Notes: generated by a model not told the origin, from the sequence alone. A stretch of DNA of 64,000 nucleotides from Drechslera avenae (GCA_034640345.1 JAXRVH010000050.1:1-64000); one strand, 5' to 3'. Positions 45,520 through 56,949 are shown, counted from the first letter of the stretch. Translations and numbers: made by a program.

Positions 45520-47340
45520 ATGTTGCGTTTCTTGCACCGAAGCAAAGCTGCAGTTGGCTCTCCGACGTCTTTCAAACAGACGCTGCGGACAACGAACGAT
45601 CATGGGAAAGTGCGATACAACAAAGACCTTCTTCCCAGCCCTCCCGGTAAGCCATGTAACTCCCATTCTCCCACACATACTCCAACTGACACGAACAAGA
45701 GGACCGGCGATGGAGATGGCAGCATTACTTTGCGTACTATCTTACCATGACCTTCAGCCCCTCGTCATACAACCTTGGTGCCTCCCTTGTATCCATTGGC
45801 CTCCTCTGGTGGCACGGTATGGTCGCCGCCATTATAGGCTCTTTCATTCTGACCGTCCTCGTGGTTCTGAACAGCCGTGGCGCGATAAAGTACTTCATCG
45901 GGTTTCCGGTCTATGTCCGCGCCGCTGCGGGGGTGAGAGGAGCGAGCTTGTACATTCTGGTGCGGGCCATAGTTGCAGTAATCTACTTTGCAACACAGAC
46001 GTACTACGGAGGGCGCATCACAACTGTCTTCATGCGCGGCATGTTCGGCAATGGATATAATAACATCCCAAACCATCTTCCAGAGAGCGCGGGTATAACG
46101 TCGAGGGACTTGTTGAGTTTCTTCCTATTCTGGATGGTGCGTATCTATTTTCTCCAGTTTGGCGTGGCATCGTCCAGAGAACTGACATTACAAGGTCCAA
46201 ATGCCAGTCATGTTCATCCATCCCACCGTACTTCGACATCTTTTCGTAGTCAAAGCAGTTTACACAACCATCTCCCTCTTTGGCGTCCTTGGATGGGTCA
46301 TATCTGCGAACGGAGGCAAGATTGGAGAATTTTCTTACACAACCGCGCAAACTCAGCTCTCTGGCTCAGACCTGATATGGCCCATGATCCAGGCCATCAA
46401 CTCCGTCATGGGCGCACTCGCGCCTGTTCTGATCAATCAGCCGGACATAGCGCGTTACGGCCATTCATACAGCGATGTAACGTGGAGCCAGGGTATCGGC
46501 ATCCTGATGAGCAAAGTCCTGGTCATGTTTCTCAGTACGGCGACTACGGCAGCGGCAACCCAAGTTCTCGGTAAAAGCTACTGGAACGTCTGGGACCTTT
46601 ACGGGGCTATCCTAGATCAATACTGGACGCCCGGGGCTCGCGCGGGGATGGTCTTTGCCTCCTTTGGCATGATGTTGGCGGTGCTCGTGACCAACGCTGG
46701 CAGCAACTCACTCCCTGTGGGCGCCGATCTCACAGGAATCTTCCCGCGCTGGCTGACCATTGTTCGAGGACAAGTGCTCTGCGCCATCCTGGCACCCCTG
46801 CTTGTTCCTTGGAAAATCATCGCTTCTGCAAAGTCCTTTCTGACCTTCCTGGGCTCCTACACGGTTTTCTTGATGCCGATCTGCGCATGTATGATCATCG
46901 ACTACTGGCTTATACGAAGGGGTAACTTCCACGTGCCATCGCTGTACAGCTCGTCACCGGAAGGTCCGTACGCCTACTACAAAGGCTGGAATCTCCGAAT
47001 GCTCGCAGCTTGGGTGGCCGGAGTTGCTTTCACAGTCCACGGTGTGGCTGGATCATTGGATGCTGACTCTGTTGCCGATACTAGCAAGAACATGTACAAG
47101 CTTGGGTTCTTGCTATCGCTTTCCATGGGCGGCCTGGTATACTATACACTATGCGTTATATGGCCGGTACAAATGTTGCCGAGTGGCTCAGAGAGATATT
47201 TGGCGTTTGAGGACTTGGCCGAGAATGAAGGCTTCTTTGACCACGAGAATCTCGGGACGATTACGGGTGGTGTATTAGAAGGCGAGGAAGTGGACGTGAT
47301 GCAGCACTATGTTGCTGGTGACTACAAAAACAAGGTGTGA
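45520..47340 (+). CDS. NCS1-family nucleobase/allantoin permease (Fur4/Dal4 type)
   Basis: Exons 45520-45646, 45700-46136 and 46195-47340 (introns 53 and 58 bp) give 569 aa. The cytosolic N-terminus ends RRWRWQHYFAYYLTMTFSPS, and TM1 carries SSYNLGASLVSIGLLWWHGM, the NCS1 signature. Further TM helices include VKAVYTTISLFGVLGWVI, PMIQAINSVMGALAPVLINQPDIARY and NAGSNSLPVGADLTGIFP. All match the uracil/allantoin/uridine permease branch rather than Fcy2. The last helix leads to an acidic C-tail. It is a plasma-membrane proton symporter by family. Lying 382 bp behind the deacetylase-like gene, it probably imports that enzyme's substrate or a related ureide or pyrimidine. Confidence 0.9.
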
Positions 47341-47689
47341 AGTATGGTTCGCACACTCATCTTCACTATGTTTGTTGGGTTTTCCAGATGTATCCTATGT
47401 AAAATGCAGCATGACTCGAGCAAGTGTCTGTGATGGTGGTGCAGTCAGCAGAGAGGAGTGCGCGGATCGTGGCGGTTGTTGTGGCTAAGATAAAAACGGG
47501 CACGATGGCACGGACCAGGCGCAACGTCACTGTCGCTGCCGCTGCCGCGAGAGCCTGGAGCTTCAACATGCCTGAGGTTGATTCGCGCAACATCTACACG
47601 CGTGCTGCCACCACCCTCCTTTATACCTTGTTGTATAGATATCACTGGCAAATACCTTCATTCGAAGCCTAGCACCGTCCATCGGCGCC
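47341..47689. other. Intergenic spacer before SNX41
   Basis: 349 bp with the permease 3' UTR and the SNX41 promoter. Small ORFs in both strands (for example 47366-47593 minus) are not coding-like. Confidence 0.4.
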
Positions 47690-49888
47690 ATGTGGGACGA
47701 CGAAGACAACAATCCATATGGGTCCTTTGCCCGCCATGATTCAAACACGTCAGATATCCCCGGTCTAGCCTCACCCGCTGCCCGTAAGGCTTCTATGAGC
47801 TGTGTAAAGTAGTGGGCAGCATCGCCAGCTGACACAACCAAAGTTCCATACCGTCCCGCTACTCCGCCGTCCGAGGCATCTTCCCCCGCACAAGAGTCGC
47901 CAGAGTATGTCTCTCAGCGGGACATGAGCGATGTCGACTATAACGAGGATAGAGGAGACGCGGACCCCAAGGCGCCGAAGAAGGGTGGCTATGATGCGCG
48001 CGTCGAGCAATGGCTATACGAACATCCCGACCAACTAGTGTTGATTACGAGCGCGGGCAAGGATGGCGTCAACTACATACAGTACACTATCAATTGCGGT
48101 GTATGTGTGCTTTGTTTTCTGAAAGATTGGAGTGACTAACTGGCGGCAGGGCCTAGAAGTAAAGCGCAGATACTCCGAGTTCGCCTCGTTGCGCGCCGAA
48201 CTTGTCAGACTGCATCCAACCCTGATTGTACCTCCCATACCCGAAAAGCACACCATGGCCGACTACGCTGCAAAGCCTACAAAGGCAAAAGAAGATGCTG
48301 GCATTATAGAGCTGCGCAAGCGCATGCTGGCCGTATTCTTGAACCGGTGTCGGAAGATGAAGGACATACTGGAAGACGGGGTATTCTGGAGGTTCCTGGA
48401 CCCATATACGAGCTGGGTATGCTTCCTCAGCCATGGAGCTGTTTCCCCCATTCAACTAACATACTTTGGCAGGCCGACGTGCTCAACAGCCCACCCATCT
48501 CCAACATTCCAAAGCAGATCCTTAAAGCGCCCCCGCTCGATACCGCGAACCCTTCTCAAGCACACAGCTATCTTCCACTTCCTTCTTCCTCGGCGAAACT
48601 CAAGTCTGGCGGCGCAACGTCCAGCTCAGGTACACCAGTGTCGCCAGCGAATAATGCTGCAATGCCTTCGGCAGCCGCACATACCACACCAGGTCCAGTA
48701 ATCTTTGGGCGCTTTCCGCCCGAGACGCGCGACATGTCAGAGGAAGAGCTGGACCCATACTTTGTCAGTTTTGAGAACTCATCCAAGGATTTAGAGCATC
48801 TGCTACAAGGCCCGATGGAAAAAGTCAATAGGCGGCTGTTAATGCATCTTGGGAACTGGGGAGAGGACATGGCAGATCTAGGTGCTCGCTTCAATGCCTT
48901 TTCGCTATCTGAACAGACACAAACGCTTGCTGCGGCCATAGAAAAGACTGGACAAGCCGTCGATTCGACCTACATTGCAACCACCGAACTATCATCTTCC
49001 CTAAGTGCAAGCTTCTCCGAGCCCATGCGCGAGAGTGCGCAATTCGCCGGCGTCGTACGTTCCGTCCTCAGATACCGGGTTCTCAAGCGCATACAAGAGG
49101 ATATGACAAAAGACGAACTTGAGAAGAAGCGCAACCTCCTCGAGTCTCTCGAACGCAGCGAAGCAGAGTCAAAACGGCTAGAACAACACCTAAGTGGCGT
49201 GAACCAGATGCCTCCACGGAATCGCTCAGCGTCAAACAGCTCACAGCGTAGCAGCGCAGAGTCAGACGGTCGACAGGACGAGGATAGAACATCAATCGAT
49301 TCCGACTTTCCACCCACACACGGCGAAACCCCGTCGAGTGCCCAGGGTGCGCCTGGTAACCATTCACCACCAAGTACCCTGCACAAAAAGACGGCGAGTG
49401 GCAACTTTGTCACGAACAAGCTGTTTGGCTCCATTACGCACGCTTTTAGGGGCATGGCAGACGTAGACCCTGAGAAGACGCGGAGAGACCAGATTGGCAA
49501 GACAAGGGACAGCATGGTGCAGGTAGGCAATACATTTACTGAAGGAATGTCAAAGACACGCTAACAAATCGCAGCTTGAACAAGCATTGACCGTGGCTGA
49601 GAAAGATACCAAGGATGCGAGTTCCGGCGTGCTAAAAGACCTGCGGAGATTCCAAAGTGAAAAGGAGGATGATCTGCGGCGGTACATGGTAAGCAGCGTC
49701 TCCATGTTCAACTGGTGGTAGTTCCAACTGACCACGTTTACTAGATGGAATTCGCACAATGTCATATCGACTGGGCCAAACGAAACAAGGCGGCTTGGGA
49801 AGAAGCAAAAGCCGAAGTCGACAACATTGTAGCGCAGCCTACAGAGGAATACCCCGGGAGATCCGAAGACTTTGAGGGTCGAGAGTAA
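47690..49888 (+). CDS. SNX41: Sorting nexin Snx41/Atg20 (PX-BAR)
   Basis: Six exons: 47690-47783, 47844-48100, 48150-48416, 48473-49522, 49575-49688 and 49745-49888, giving 641 aa. Introns are 49-60 bp. The start MWDDEDNNPYGSFARHDS and linker GGYDARVEQWLYEHPDQLVL are diagnostic. The PX core has GLEVKRRYSEFASLRAELVR, PTLIVPPIPEKHTMADY and KEDAGIIELRKRMLAVFLNR. The BAR region runs from about residue 290 (PYFVSFENSSKDLEHLLQGP, ESAQFAGVVRSVLRYRVLKR) with a disordered Ser-rich insert. The last exons complete the coiled coil (LKDLRRFQSEKEDDLRRYM, MEFAQCHIDWAKRNKAAWEE). It acts with Snx4 in endosome recycling, Cvt and selective autophagy. Confidence 0.92.
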
Positions 49889-50257
49889 AGATGGAAAGAG
49901 GGTGGGCTCGTAATGAAGTGGTATGGGTGGCAGCGCTTGCTATGCGGTCATTAGCTAGGCCGTTGGTTATTGTTTGATTGACAAAGGCTGGGACGGCCAC
50001 TGAATTACTTGAGGAACAAGCTTGTACTAGGTAGAGAGCGCTTTGTATCATTGTAAACAAGTCGATTCGCATTCGGAGAGGAAAAAAACCCCTCCAAACG
50101 CCCCTATCGTGCTTGTTTGAATGCGATTCGATATGCGAAACTACATGGGCTGTGTGATTTTGGTCCTTTGTGACCACAGCCGCGATATAACAACAAACCA
50201 ACGCCGTATACAATCTCCCCTGCCATGCAACACATTGCCAATGCCCAAGCTTCAATC
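49889..50257. other. Convergent 3' spacer
   Basis: 369 bp between SNX41 and the ZIP transporter, which converge. Short ORFs only. It holds both transcript ends. Confidence 0.4.
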
Positions 50258-51946
50258 TCACGCCGTAAGCGCACTACTCAAGCCCAGTATGCCCATGCCC
50301 GCAAACGCCGAGATAAAACACAGTCTCCGACTCTTTGTCAAATCCAAACTCTCGCCCAGCAATTGCAAGCTCACCATGGTCATGATGCCTGCTGTAGCAG
50401 CAAACATACATCCATACACCACATCCATACCGCCCTCCTCTTGTCTCTGCCTACCCTGTACCTTGAACCACAGTGCGGCTACTCCCGCACCTAGTGGCTG
50501 ACTCACGCCGCCGAGGACGGCTGAGATGAGCATGGCCTTCCAGCGCGAGTTGATGGCTAGATAGAGAGGCAGGGCGAGTGCGAAACCCTCTGTGATGTTG
50601 TGTATGAAGAGGGCGAGGAAGATGGAGAAGCCGAGGGTAGGGTTTGCGTGGTTGGTAGCGTAAGTGATGAAGCCTTCGGGGATTTTATGCAGCGCAATGG
50701 CTGTGCTAGTTTGGAGGCCGAGGGAAAGGAAAACATTTGTTGGGACGTGGTGGTGGTGTTGCGAGGATTCGTGGGCGTGATGATGGTGTGAGTGAGATGA
50801 TGATGATGATGATGCAAAAGAAGAGGCTGAAGAACTACGGCTATGTTTGTGCTTTCCGTTCGTTTGCGCGTGACCGTTTCCAACAGCGGATTCGTTCGTG
50901 AGCAAGGCGTCTAGAGCTGCGGGAGTGGATTTCGAGGGCATCAGTGGCGAGGATTCGTCTACGTCCTCCAGTGCGGGTGCGCGACGATCAGTGGGTACTT
51001 GGAGGGTTTGGCTCCTACTCATGCCGGATGGTCTAGCGGCGTTGAGGCTGCTGAGGGATTTACGACTTTGCAAGCGCGCAGGGCGGATCTCGCACAGGTC
51101 GCCGTAGCACTGGCTATTATCGTTATGGTCGCAGGGCTTTTCCGCCCGGGTTACGAGTTGTGTCATTTTGGATGAGATGGTCTGATGGAGTGATGGTCTG
51201 CGGGAAATGGCAGCAGATGGGTTGGAAGTTTCACTATTAGTGCCATAAGAAGGATGCTCGTGATGAAGTTCAGCTTGGGGTAGTGCGTGTTGATGCTCTA
51301 GCATCGGTTGTTGTTGGGCGGGCGTGCCCTCATCCTCAACTTCTCCATGCTCTTCATCGCCATGCTTGTCGTTGCAATCCACGACTGAATGTGGGATATA
51401 CTTGTGCAGTATACCCGAGAGAACAGAGATGCCGAGAGCACCGAGCAGAAAGCATCCGATCAAGGTTAGTATTGCATTCCTTGGTGTCATGCCGGCTTTT
51501 GTGAGATAGTTCTTCGCAGACGGCAGCATGCTGTACAATGACGAGAATATCTAGCAAACGTCAGCAAGAATGTGTTGCAGTTGGGCAAATATAATGGTTA
51601 CCATGACGCCGAAAGACAGACTCAAGCCCGTTGACAAGAACGCATTACTCTCCTCGATCTTGAAGTTCTTCTTCCCGGGAAACAAGCGAATGACAATGTC
51701 GACGCATATTATCGATGCTACATGACAAGTCAGCCTTCCAAGCTCTTAAACATGAACATTTCTCGGGCCCAGTTGGCCGCCGGTAACTGCGCAGTCGGAT
51801 TCTTACCTCCAAACGTGCATGCTGTATCACGCGTTAGCCTTTTTAAATGTCCCACCTTGTGTGTATGCGACTTCGCGCGGAAAGCACATACCGATGCCGC
51901 TGACGGCCGTCATAATCCACCCACGCGTATCATTATCGAGAACCAT
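50258..51946 (-). CDS. ZRT3: ZIP-family zinc transporter, ZRT3-like, with a 15-nt microexon
   Basis: Exons 51946-51892, 51821-51807 (15 nt), 51717-51602 and 51550-50258 give 492 aa; introns are 70, 89 and 51 bp. The N-terminus MVLDNDTRGWIMTAVSGIAC runs through the microexon into FGASIICVDIVIRLFPGKKN and LSTGLSLSFGVMIFSSLYSM. A long cytosolic loop carries acidic and Ser-rich segments ending in His runs (HSHHHHAHESSQHHHH). The ZIP metal helices have IALHKIPEGF and LFIHNITEGF. The order matches yeast Zrt3, which exports zinc from vacuole to cytosol. All four exons are needed for an unbroken first two helices, supporting the microexon. Confidence 0.9.
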
Positions 51947-52760
51947 GTCTCTTTGTTGCGTAGGGCTTGCAGGCAATGACGTCGTGTATTGCTATAGCTC
52001 TCTCCTAAGAAATCAAGAGTATGCGAATGCAAAGGGCAATCAAAAGATGTGATGAATAACAAAATAGTGAAGAAATGAAAAAGGTAGGGGCATACGAAGA
52101 AGAATGGAACAGGTGAGGCGTCTCTTCGCACCGTGTTGGCTCCTAGCAAGAATGGTTTCGGGCTAGTGGCTTGGCAGCGTAGGGCTGAAATACGCGTGGC
52201 GTCATTGGCTGTGGCTGTGGACTCGAGAAATCAGGGACAGTGGTTGAGACATTGTTGCGTTGGGATGATAGGCATCTTTTCATAGTCTTTGTCCATGATT
52301 TTTGCGTGCCGAGAATGATTCCTATATTTCCAACCAGAGGCGACGGCATAAGCGTGCGCAAAACTCAGATGACAGGGTGAGTGGTGGTGGGCATGGTAAA
52401 CTTGATGCATGACATGTGTCAGAAATTCCATTGGTAGATCGCGATCGTTATACACTCTTTTGGCCCTATAAAACAGGTGTCGTGAGACGGGTGAAGGATA
52501 GGAAGTACAGTCCGTCGGCGGACACACATCAGACTCTAAAATAGGAAGACGACTCCTCGAAGCGTCTTTGATGGACGCGCACACTGCGGTCAGACGACGT
52601 GCCTCGCAATTAAAAACTCCATGATAAACACGCCCAGTGGGGCAAAACTCCGTATGCCGTAAAGTTCCCGCTATGCATAACTAAGAAGAAGAAGAAAAAA
52701 AACTCTAGATATAGAAGCGACCGAGAAGGGAAGATTGTCGTCAATGGCCGTGTTGGGAAA
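51947..52760. other. Intergenic, no supportable gene
   Basis: 814 bp comprising the ZRT3-like promoter and the GT69 gene's 3' UTR. Minus-strand ORFs (52143-52361, 52231-52584) lack coding features. An A/GAAGAAGAAG run lies at 52683-52701. Confidence 0.4.
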
Positions 52761-54405
52761 TTAGTGGGCAGGAGGCCTCGGGATGATGATCTTGCTCCAC
52801 GCACCAATGCCATGCTCGGGCTTCTCATTGATGACAAGAAGATTGGGTGATGTGCAGAAGCCACCCGGTTCCGCCGTTCGTGTCCGCTCGGCGTAGTGGC
52901 CCGAGAGATCGGCTTCGGTTGCGTTCCTGGAAAAAGCGGCGACTGGATGGTCATACACCCAGACCTGCTCTGTCACGACCTCGCCTGGCTCTTCACCCCA
53001 TCGCGACTGTTTCTCAGGGAAGCCGACAAAGTAATTGAGGATATCGTGGATCGGGGCGTATAGGCGTTCGGGGCGACGAATAAAGGAAAGCCAGCTCAAG
53101 GTCTTTTCGTCATATGCCACTCGAACAAACGGGTTCATGTATATCCTGGATTCCGCAGGCCTTCCCTTTCCAGACATGCGGTACTGTAGGTCTGCGTTGA
53201 TCAAGCAGCATTCGGAACCCTCCCAGAAGGTTTCGTTGTCGTATCGGAATCGAAGGGGAGAGGAATTGGGATTGGGCGACTGGGCCCGAGGTTTGGAAGC
53301 CTTGTCCTTTGCTCCGTTTTGGGACTGAAACCACTTGGCTTCGAATGCCACCATGCCGCCCCAGCAGCTGCGCACGCGCACTGCATCCGATCCCGCGAGC
53401 ACATCGTTTCTGCTGGTGGCCGTACCTGCGCTGGTGAACCAGGGGAAGAAGGGCAAGCCAGTTATCATGCCGTCGAAATCGCGGGTAGCGAAGCGGTCAT
53501 AGAACTTGAAGGGCATAATGTGGTCCACGGCACAAGCCGCTGCGTAGTCGGCTCGTCCGGTGGAATCGATGTTGGTCGCGAAGAGCAACTGGGCAGCCTC
53601 GACCGGGTCAAAGTTGACGTCGTTTAGGACCAGGATTTTGTCAAACCTTACGCCGTGCTCGTCGATGGGGTCCATGGCTCGGTTTCGCACCTCGGCAAGG
53701 AAAGCGATCCGCTTCAGGCGCTTCTCGCCGTTGGGCAGTGTGATGTGGGGAAGCGCGGCGATGTCGAGATCTTGGGCGACGATGGTGGAGTTGCCTGGTT
53801 GGTCAGTAGTGGCCCATGCCAGACAGACGGACAGTCTCACATTTTACTTTGGTGCGAAAGGAGGCGAGCGACTGCTTGGTCATCGGATCCGGATTGTCTT
53901 CGTATATGCTCAAGTGAACATTCTCGGGCCCCAGCAGATTGACCAGCTGGAGCACCTCTTTGCCCCATGCGCCAGATGTCAAGTCGCCCTTTTTCTCAGC
54001 CAGCGACGCGGTGATGAAGACCTTTTCGTTGTACGGGTTTGCGCGTCCAGTGTCGACGGCTTGTTTGCGCAGCTCTTCGTAGTGAGCAGGCCGGACGGTG
54101 TAACTCGGAAAGAAAATGCCGGTAATCAGCACAAGGAGAATGAGAATGTAGGGCACCGAAAAGACAGTCCAGTAGATGAGGCGCAGGATGGATCGTTTGC
54201 GGCGACGCGGGGTGACGTAGTGGGTGTAGACGGCACGCTCAGAGAGCTTGTTGACGCCGCTGAAGCGAGAGGCGAGGCGGGCGCGCCATGATGGCTTCGA
54301 CGAGTGCGGTGTCGGTGGCTCTAGGGCAAACGGCTGGTGGTGGTCGATGGATTCGCGCGGAACCAGCTCATACTCGTGTATGGGCCGGCGGGTTGACTTG
54401 AGCAT
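52761..54405 (-). CDS. GT69 (CMT1/CAP59-type) alpha-mannosyltransferase-like, type II membrane
   Basis: Exons 54405-53841 and 53794-52761, with a 46-bp intron, give 532 aa. A cytosolic basic N-terminus (PRRRKRSILRL) leads to one TM helix at about 78-99 (YWTVFSVPYILILLVLITGI). The lumenal domain has KVFITASLAEKKGDLTSGAW, VHLSIYEDNPDP, FLAEVRNRAMDP, KILVLNDVNFDP and YAAACAVDHIMPFKFYDRFA. These fit Cryptococcus Cmt1/Cap59 relatives (GT69), which build capsule or wall mannose polymers in the Golgi. VLNDVNFDP probably supplies the DxD-like metal site. In non-capsulate ascomycetes the acceptor is unknown. The C-terminus ends after ASKIIIPRPPAH-type sequence. Confidence 0.85.
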
Positions 54406-55493
54406 GGGGGAGGGGAGGGGGAGGGGGAAGAATTCTTGGTATCGAGTAAAAGGGGCCTAGTTACTCGGGGCCGCCATGAAGCGAAGATGGGGAGAAGCAG
54501 GCCTGCGATGGGGGGGGGATGGGGACTAGAGATGTGTAGAGCGAACAGACAGCACGTGGCGGAGAAGTGTGACTGTTGGACGACGGGCGCCTAAGCAGAG
54601 GGCGTGGTCATGGAGGGCGCGGTCATGGAGGGCCGCGGGTTGTGGGTTGTCGAGGGCAGCAATGGGCCGACTGCGACGCGCAATTCACTGGTTGCGGTCG
54701 GGAACAAGGCATTGCGCCAGGGTCCATGTGGAGAAAAGGGAGGGCCGGCACAGGCAGCAGCTAAGCAGTGTTGGGACAAGTGCAGCTTGGAGTGGCCTGG
54801 CCTGGGATCCGCACAACCCGTTTCAAATCACGGCCTCCTACCTACACACATGTCCCGTACGGTACGGTACGTATCTGCGCCGCAGACTTCCTCGACCCAT
54901 CTTCAGGACGCACTGGAAAAGAAGCACGTTGATCGTTTGAGCGTGAGGAGGAGGGGGGTGCCCATGTCCTCACACAGTGTGTCACGATGAGCCGGTGGAC
55001 ATGCAATTGGCTCTCTGACCAAGATGCCGCGGACGCACAGCCGCCATCCCGCGCGGCTGCGTTGCGACAACTCTCTTCCTTCTTTTCTTGGCTCCTCGCA
55101 AGACTACCCTCAGTTTGCCCACACTGCCCACGCACGACCTGGGTCATGTCGGCCGTCGTCGCGATGCCGAAATAGGGGATTCTTGCAAGGTGGAAGCTCT
55201 CGCACGAGCGCTCCCGCCCGATGCCGAACCCAGCGTCGCTTTCTCAGACGTACCGTACGCACGTATGTGTACAAGGCTCCCCCCACCACTGAAACAGGCA
55301 TGGGAGAGAAGCGTACGGTAGGGCTTGCCCTGCTGTCTGCTCTGCATCCTCCTGTCCTCCTGTCCGTGTCCGCTGCTTCCGCCGCTCGCAAGCCCGGGAC
55401 CTCGGCGCACTAGCTCCCGATACACGAGTCAGCATTCACTTTCATCCTCCAGGCTGAGTATTACTTGGACCTGGTCGTGGCGCCGCTCATCCA
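54406..55493. other. GC-rich upstream region with G-runs and GTACGGTAC repeats, no gene
   Basis: G-rich runs abut the GT69 start (54405-54428) and recur at 54510-54525. GTACGG/CCGTAC palindromic motifs occur at 54856-54873, 55248-55260 and 55311-55320. Several long ORFs in all frames (for example 54604-54990, 55024-55413) reflect GC richness and show no protein-like conservation features. The region is probably promoter DNA for the GT69 gene and possibly a spacer. Confidence 0.4.
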
Positions 55494-56414
55494 TTATCGC
55501 GGATAGGGTCTTGATGCATTCCATGCCCGTGTCGTCATCTGCGGGTACTGCGGGAATTGAAAAGGTGGCATGCTGGTGAAAGCTGGTGTGGCACGTGGGA
55601 TGCTGGCTCGGTGTATTTCTTGCGTTGTTCCCGACCTCTCACTGGAACATGAGGACGACGACGACGAAGAAGAAGAAGAAGAAGAAGAGGATGGTGGTGT
55701 AGCTGCTGTTTTGAGCGCTTCTTGCACAATAGGCGGATACTCGTTGCAGATGTGGATGTAGTCAACCTTTTCCACTGCTCGTGCCTTCTTGGGAAGCTTG
55801 TGCTTAACCATAGGGCTCGTGTCTCGACTCGTCTTTGACATATGCGAACTCGCCGTCTTAGGACATGCTTGCCGGTGTTGCATTCGATCTCGAGCCTGGT
55901 ACTGTGATTGATACTGAGCAGGCTCCTGCATCCTCGTCGTCATCTGTGGAACTGACTGTTGAGGTATCGCCGTCGACATTGCGATAGGCGCCACTTGAGC
56001 CATACCATACATCATCAGACTCGCACTTGGAGTTTGATCTTGTCGCCCCAGAGCAGGATAGTATGTCGGCCCGTACAGTTGTTGAGGCGCATCCAACTGC
56101 ATCATCCGCCTCATCCTCTCAACATCCCTGTGTCTCCACCACTCTGCATTCTCTTTCCAGTCATAATTCCGTCTCGACTCCGAACGTCCTCTTTCCCTTT
56201 GCCTAGACCGTGACCGTTGCTTCGACGTTTCCCGCATTTCTGCCTTCTCGACACATGTCTTTGAGCGGCGTGACGACAGAACGTGGAACCAATGCTCAAG
56301 GTCAAGACAGCACTGATGAATGTACCGGTGAATGTACCAGAGTATTAGATAAATTAGTGCCGCGCCGAGGATACCGGCAAACGTGAGAGCGATTATTAGA
56401 TTAGTGTTCTTCAT
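55494..56414 (-). CDS. Hypothetical single-pass membrane protein with basic and poly-Ser regions
   Basis: Intronless ORF of 306 aa. One N-terminal TM helix (IIALTFAGILGAALIYLILW) is followed by WYIHRYIHQCCLDLEHWF. An Arg/Glu/Ser-rich segment comes next (RSRSRQRERGRSESRRNY), then a Met/Gln/Pro-rich middle. A conserved-looking KVDYIHICNEYPPIVQEALK segment precedes a poly-Ser tract of about 16 residues coded by a trinucleotide repeat. I recognise no family. Topology suggests a short lumenal end and a large cytosolic tail. Its N-terminus resembles the small ORF at 56949-56776. Confidence 0.55.
   Translation of the reverse strand: MKNTNLIIALTFAGILGAALIYLILWYIHRYIHQCCLDLEHWFHVLSSRRSKTCVEKAEMRETSKQRSRSRQRERGRSESRRNYDWKENAEWWRHRDVERMRRMMQLDAPQQLYGPTYYPALGRQDQTPSASLMMYGMAQVAPIAMSTAIPQQSVPQMTTRMQEPAQYQSQYQARDRMQHRQACPKTASSHMSKTSRDTSPMVKHKLPKKARAVEKVDYIHICNEYPPIVQEALKTAATPPSSSSSSSSSSSSSSCSSERSGTTQEIHRASIPRATPAFTSMPPFQFPQYPQMTTRAWNASRPYPR
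55654..55690. repeat. Trinucleotide microsatellite (GAC/GAA) coding poly-Ser
   Basis: GACGACGACGAC followed by repeated GAA on the plus strand, read as Ser codons on the minus strand inside the 306-aa gene. Length polymorphism is likely. Confidence 0.75.
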
Positions 56415-56730
56415 GACAGGCTACAGAGCTGAGGAAGTAAGCACACCAATCTTAGTCGATACTTTAGACTTGACAAAGTTAGAGGAGGGAAGAAGAATGG
56501 CAATCGAACAAAAAGTCGGCTTTGTCCGCATCTCCCGTTTTTTCCTTCTCGTAGCCACCTCGTCGTACAGCTAACAGCGTTGTTTGTCCAGTACACATGG
56601 AGTACACACCCTCCATCAAGCAAACAATTCCCACGGTCCAGTCCTGCAACCTCTTTATCCCCGCAAACATGATTTAGTAGCCACCCGCCCCGTTTTCTCT
56701 CGTGAAAAACGCATCGAGTGGTACATTTGG

Positions 56731-56748
56731 GTGTGTGTGTGTGTGTGT
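56731..56748. repeat. (GT)9 dinucleotide microsatellite
   Basis: A pure GT run in the spacer between the two small membrane-protein genes. Confidence 0.85.
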
Positions 56749-56775
56749 ACGAGGACAAACTTGTGTGACATGGAA

Positions 56776-56949
56776 CTAAGCTTGTTGCTTCATTCCTACT
56801 ACACAACCCTCATCCTCTCCCCTACACCTCAACTCATAATGTTCAACATCAATCGCTCGTCGACACATCCTGTACAGGTACCAGCCCAAGAAGATGCAAA
56901 AGGCGGTTATGATGAGCGTGGTGGTAATGATCATGTGCGTAGCCTTCAT
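56776..56949 (-). CDS. Very small membrane protein, possible paralogue of the neighbouring 306-aa gene
   Basis: ORF of 57 aa from MKATHMIITTTLIITAFCIF, giving one TM helix, then GWYLYRMCRRAIDVEHYELR and a short tail. The frame is open upstream to 57081, but the added part is not protein-like. The layout M-K-x-T, TM helix, W-Y-x-x-R, D-[LV]-E-H is shared with the 306-aa protein at 56414-55494, suggesting tandem duplication with loss of the tail in this copy. It could also be the first exon of a longer gene, but no good splice partner was found. Confidence 0.35.
   Translation of the reverse strand: MKATHMIITTTLIITAFCIFLGWYLYRMCRRAIDVEHYELRCRGEDEGCVVGMKQQA

Noticed and set aside
45236..46060. 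274-aa plus-strand ORF overlapping the NCS1 gene
   Set aside because: It is in the wrong frame relative to the permease; the NCS1 signature appears only in the spliced frame.
54569..55413. Multiple ORFs over 100 aa in the GC-rich GT69 upstream region
   Set aside because: Open frames on both strands come from high GC; composition and lack of motifs argue against coding.
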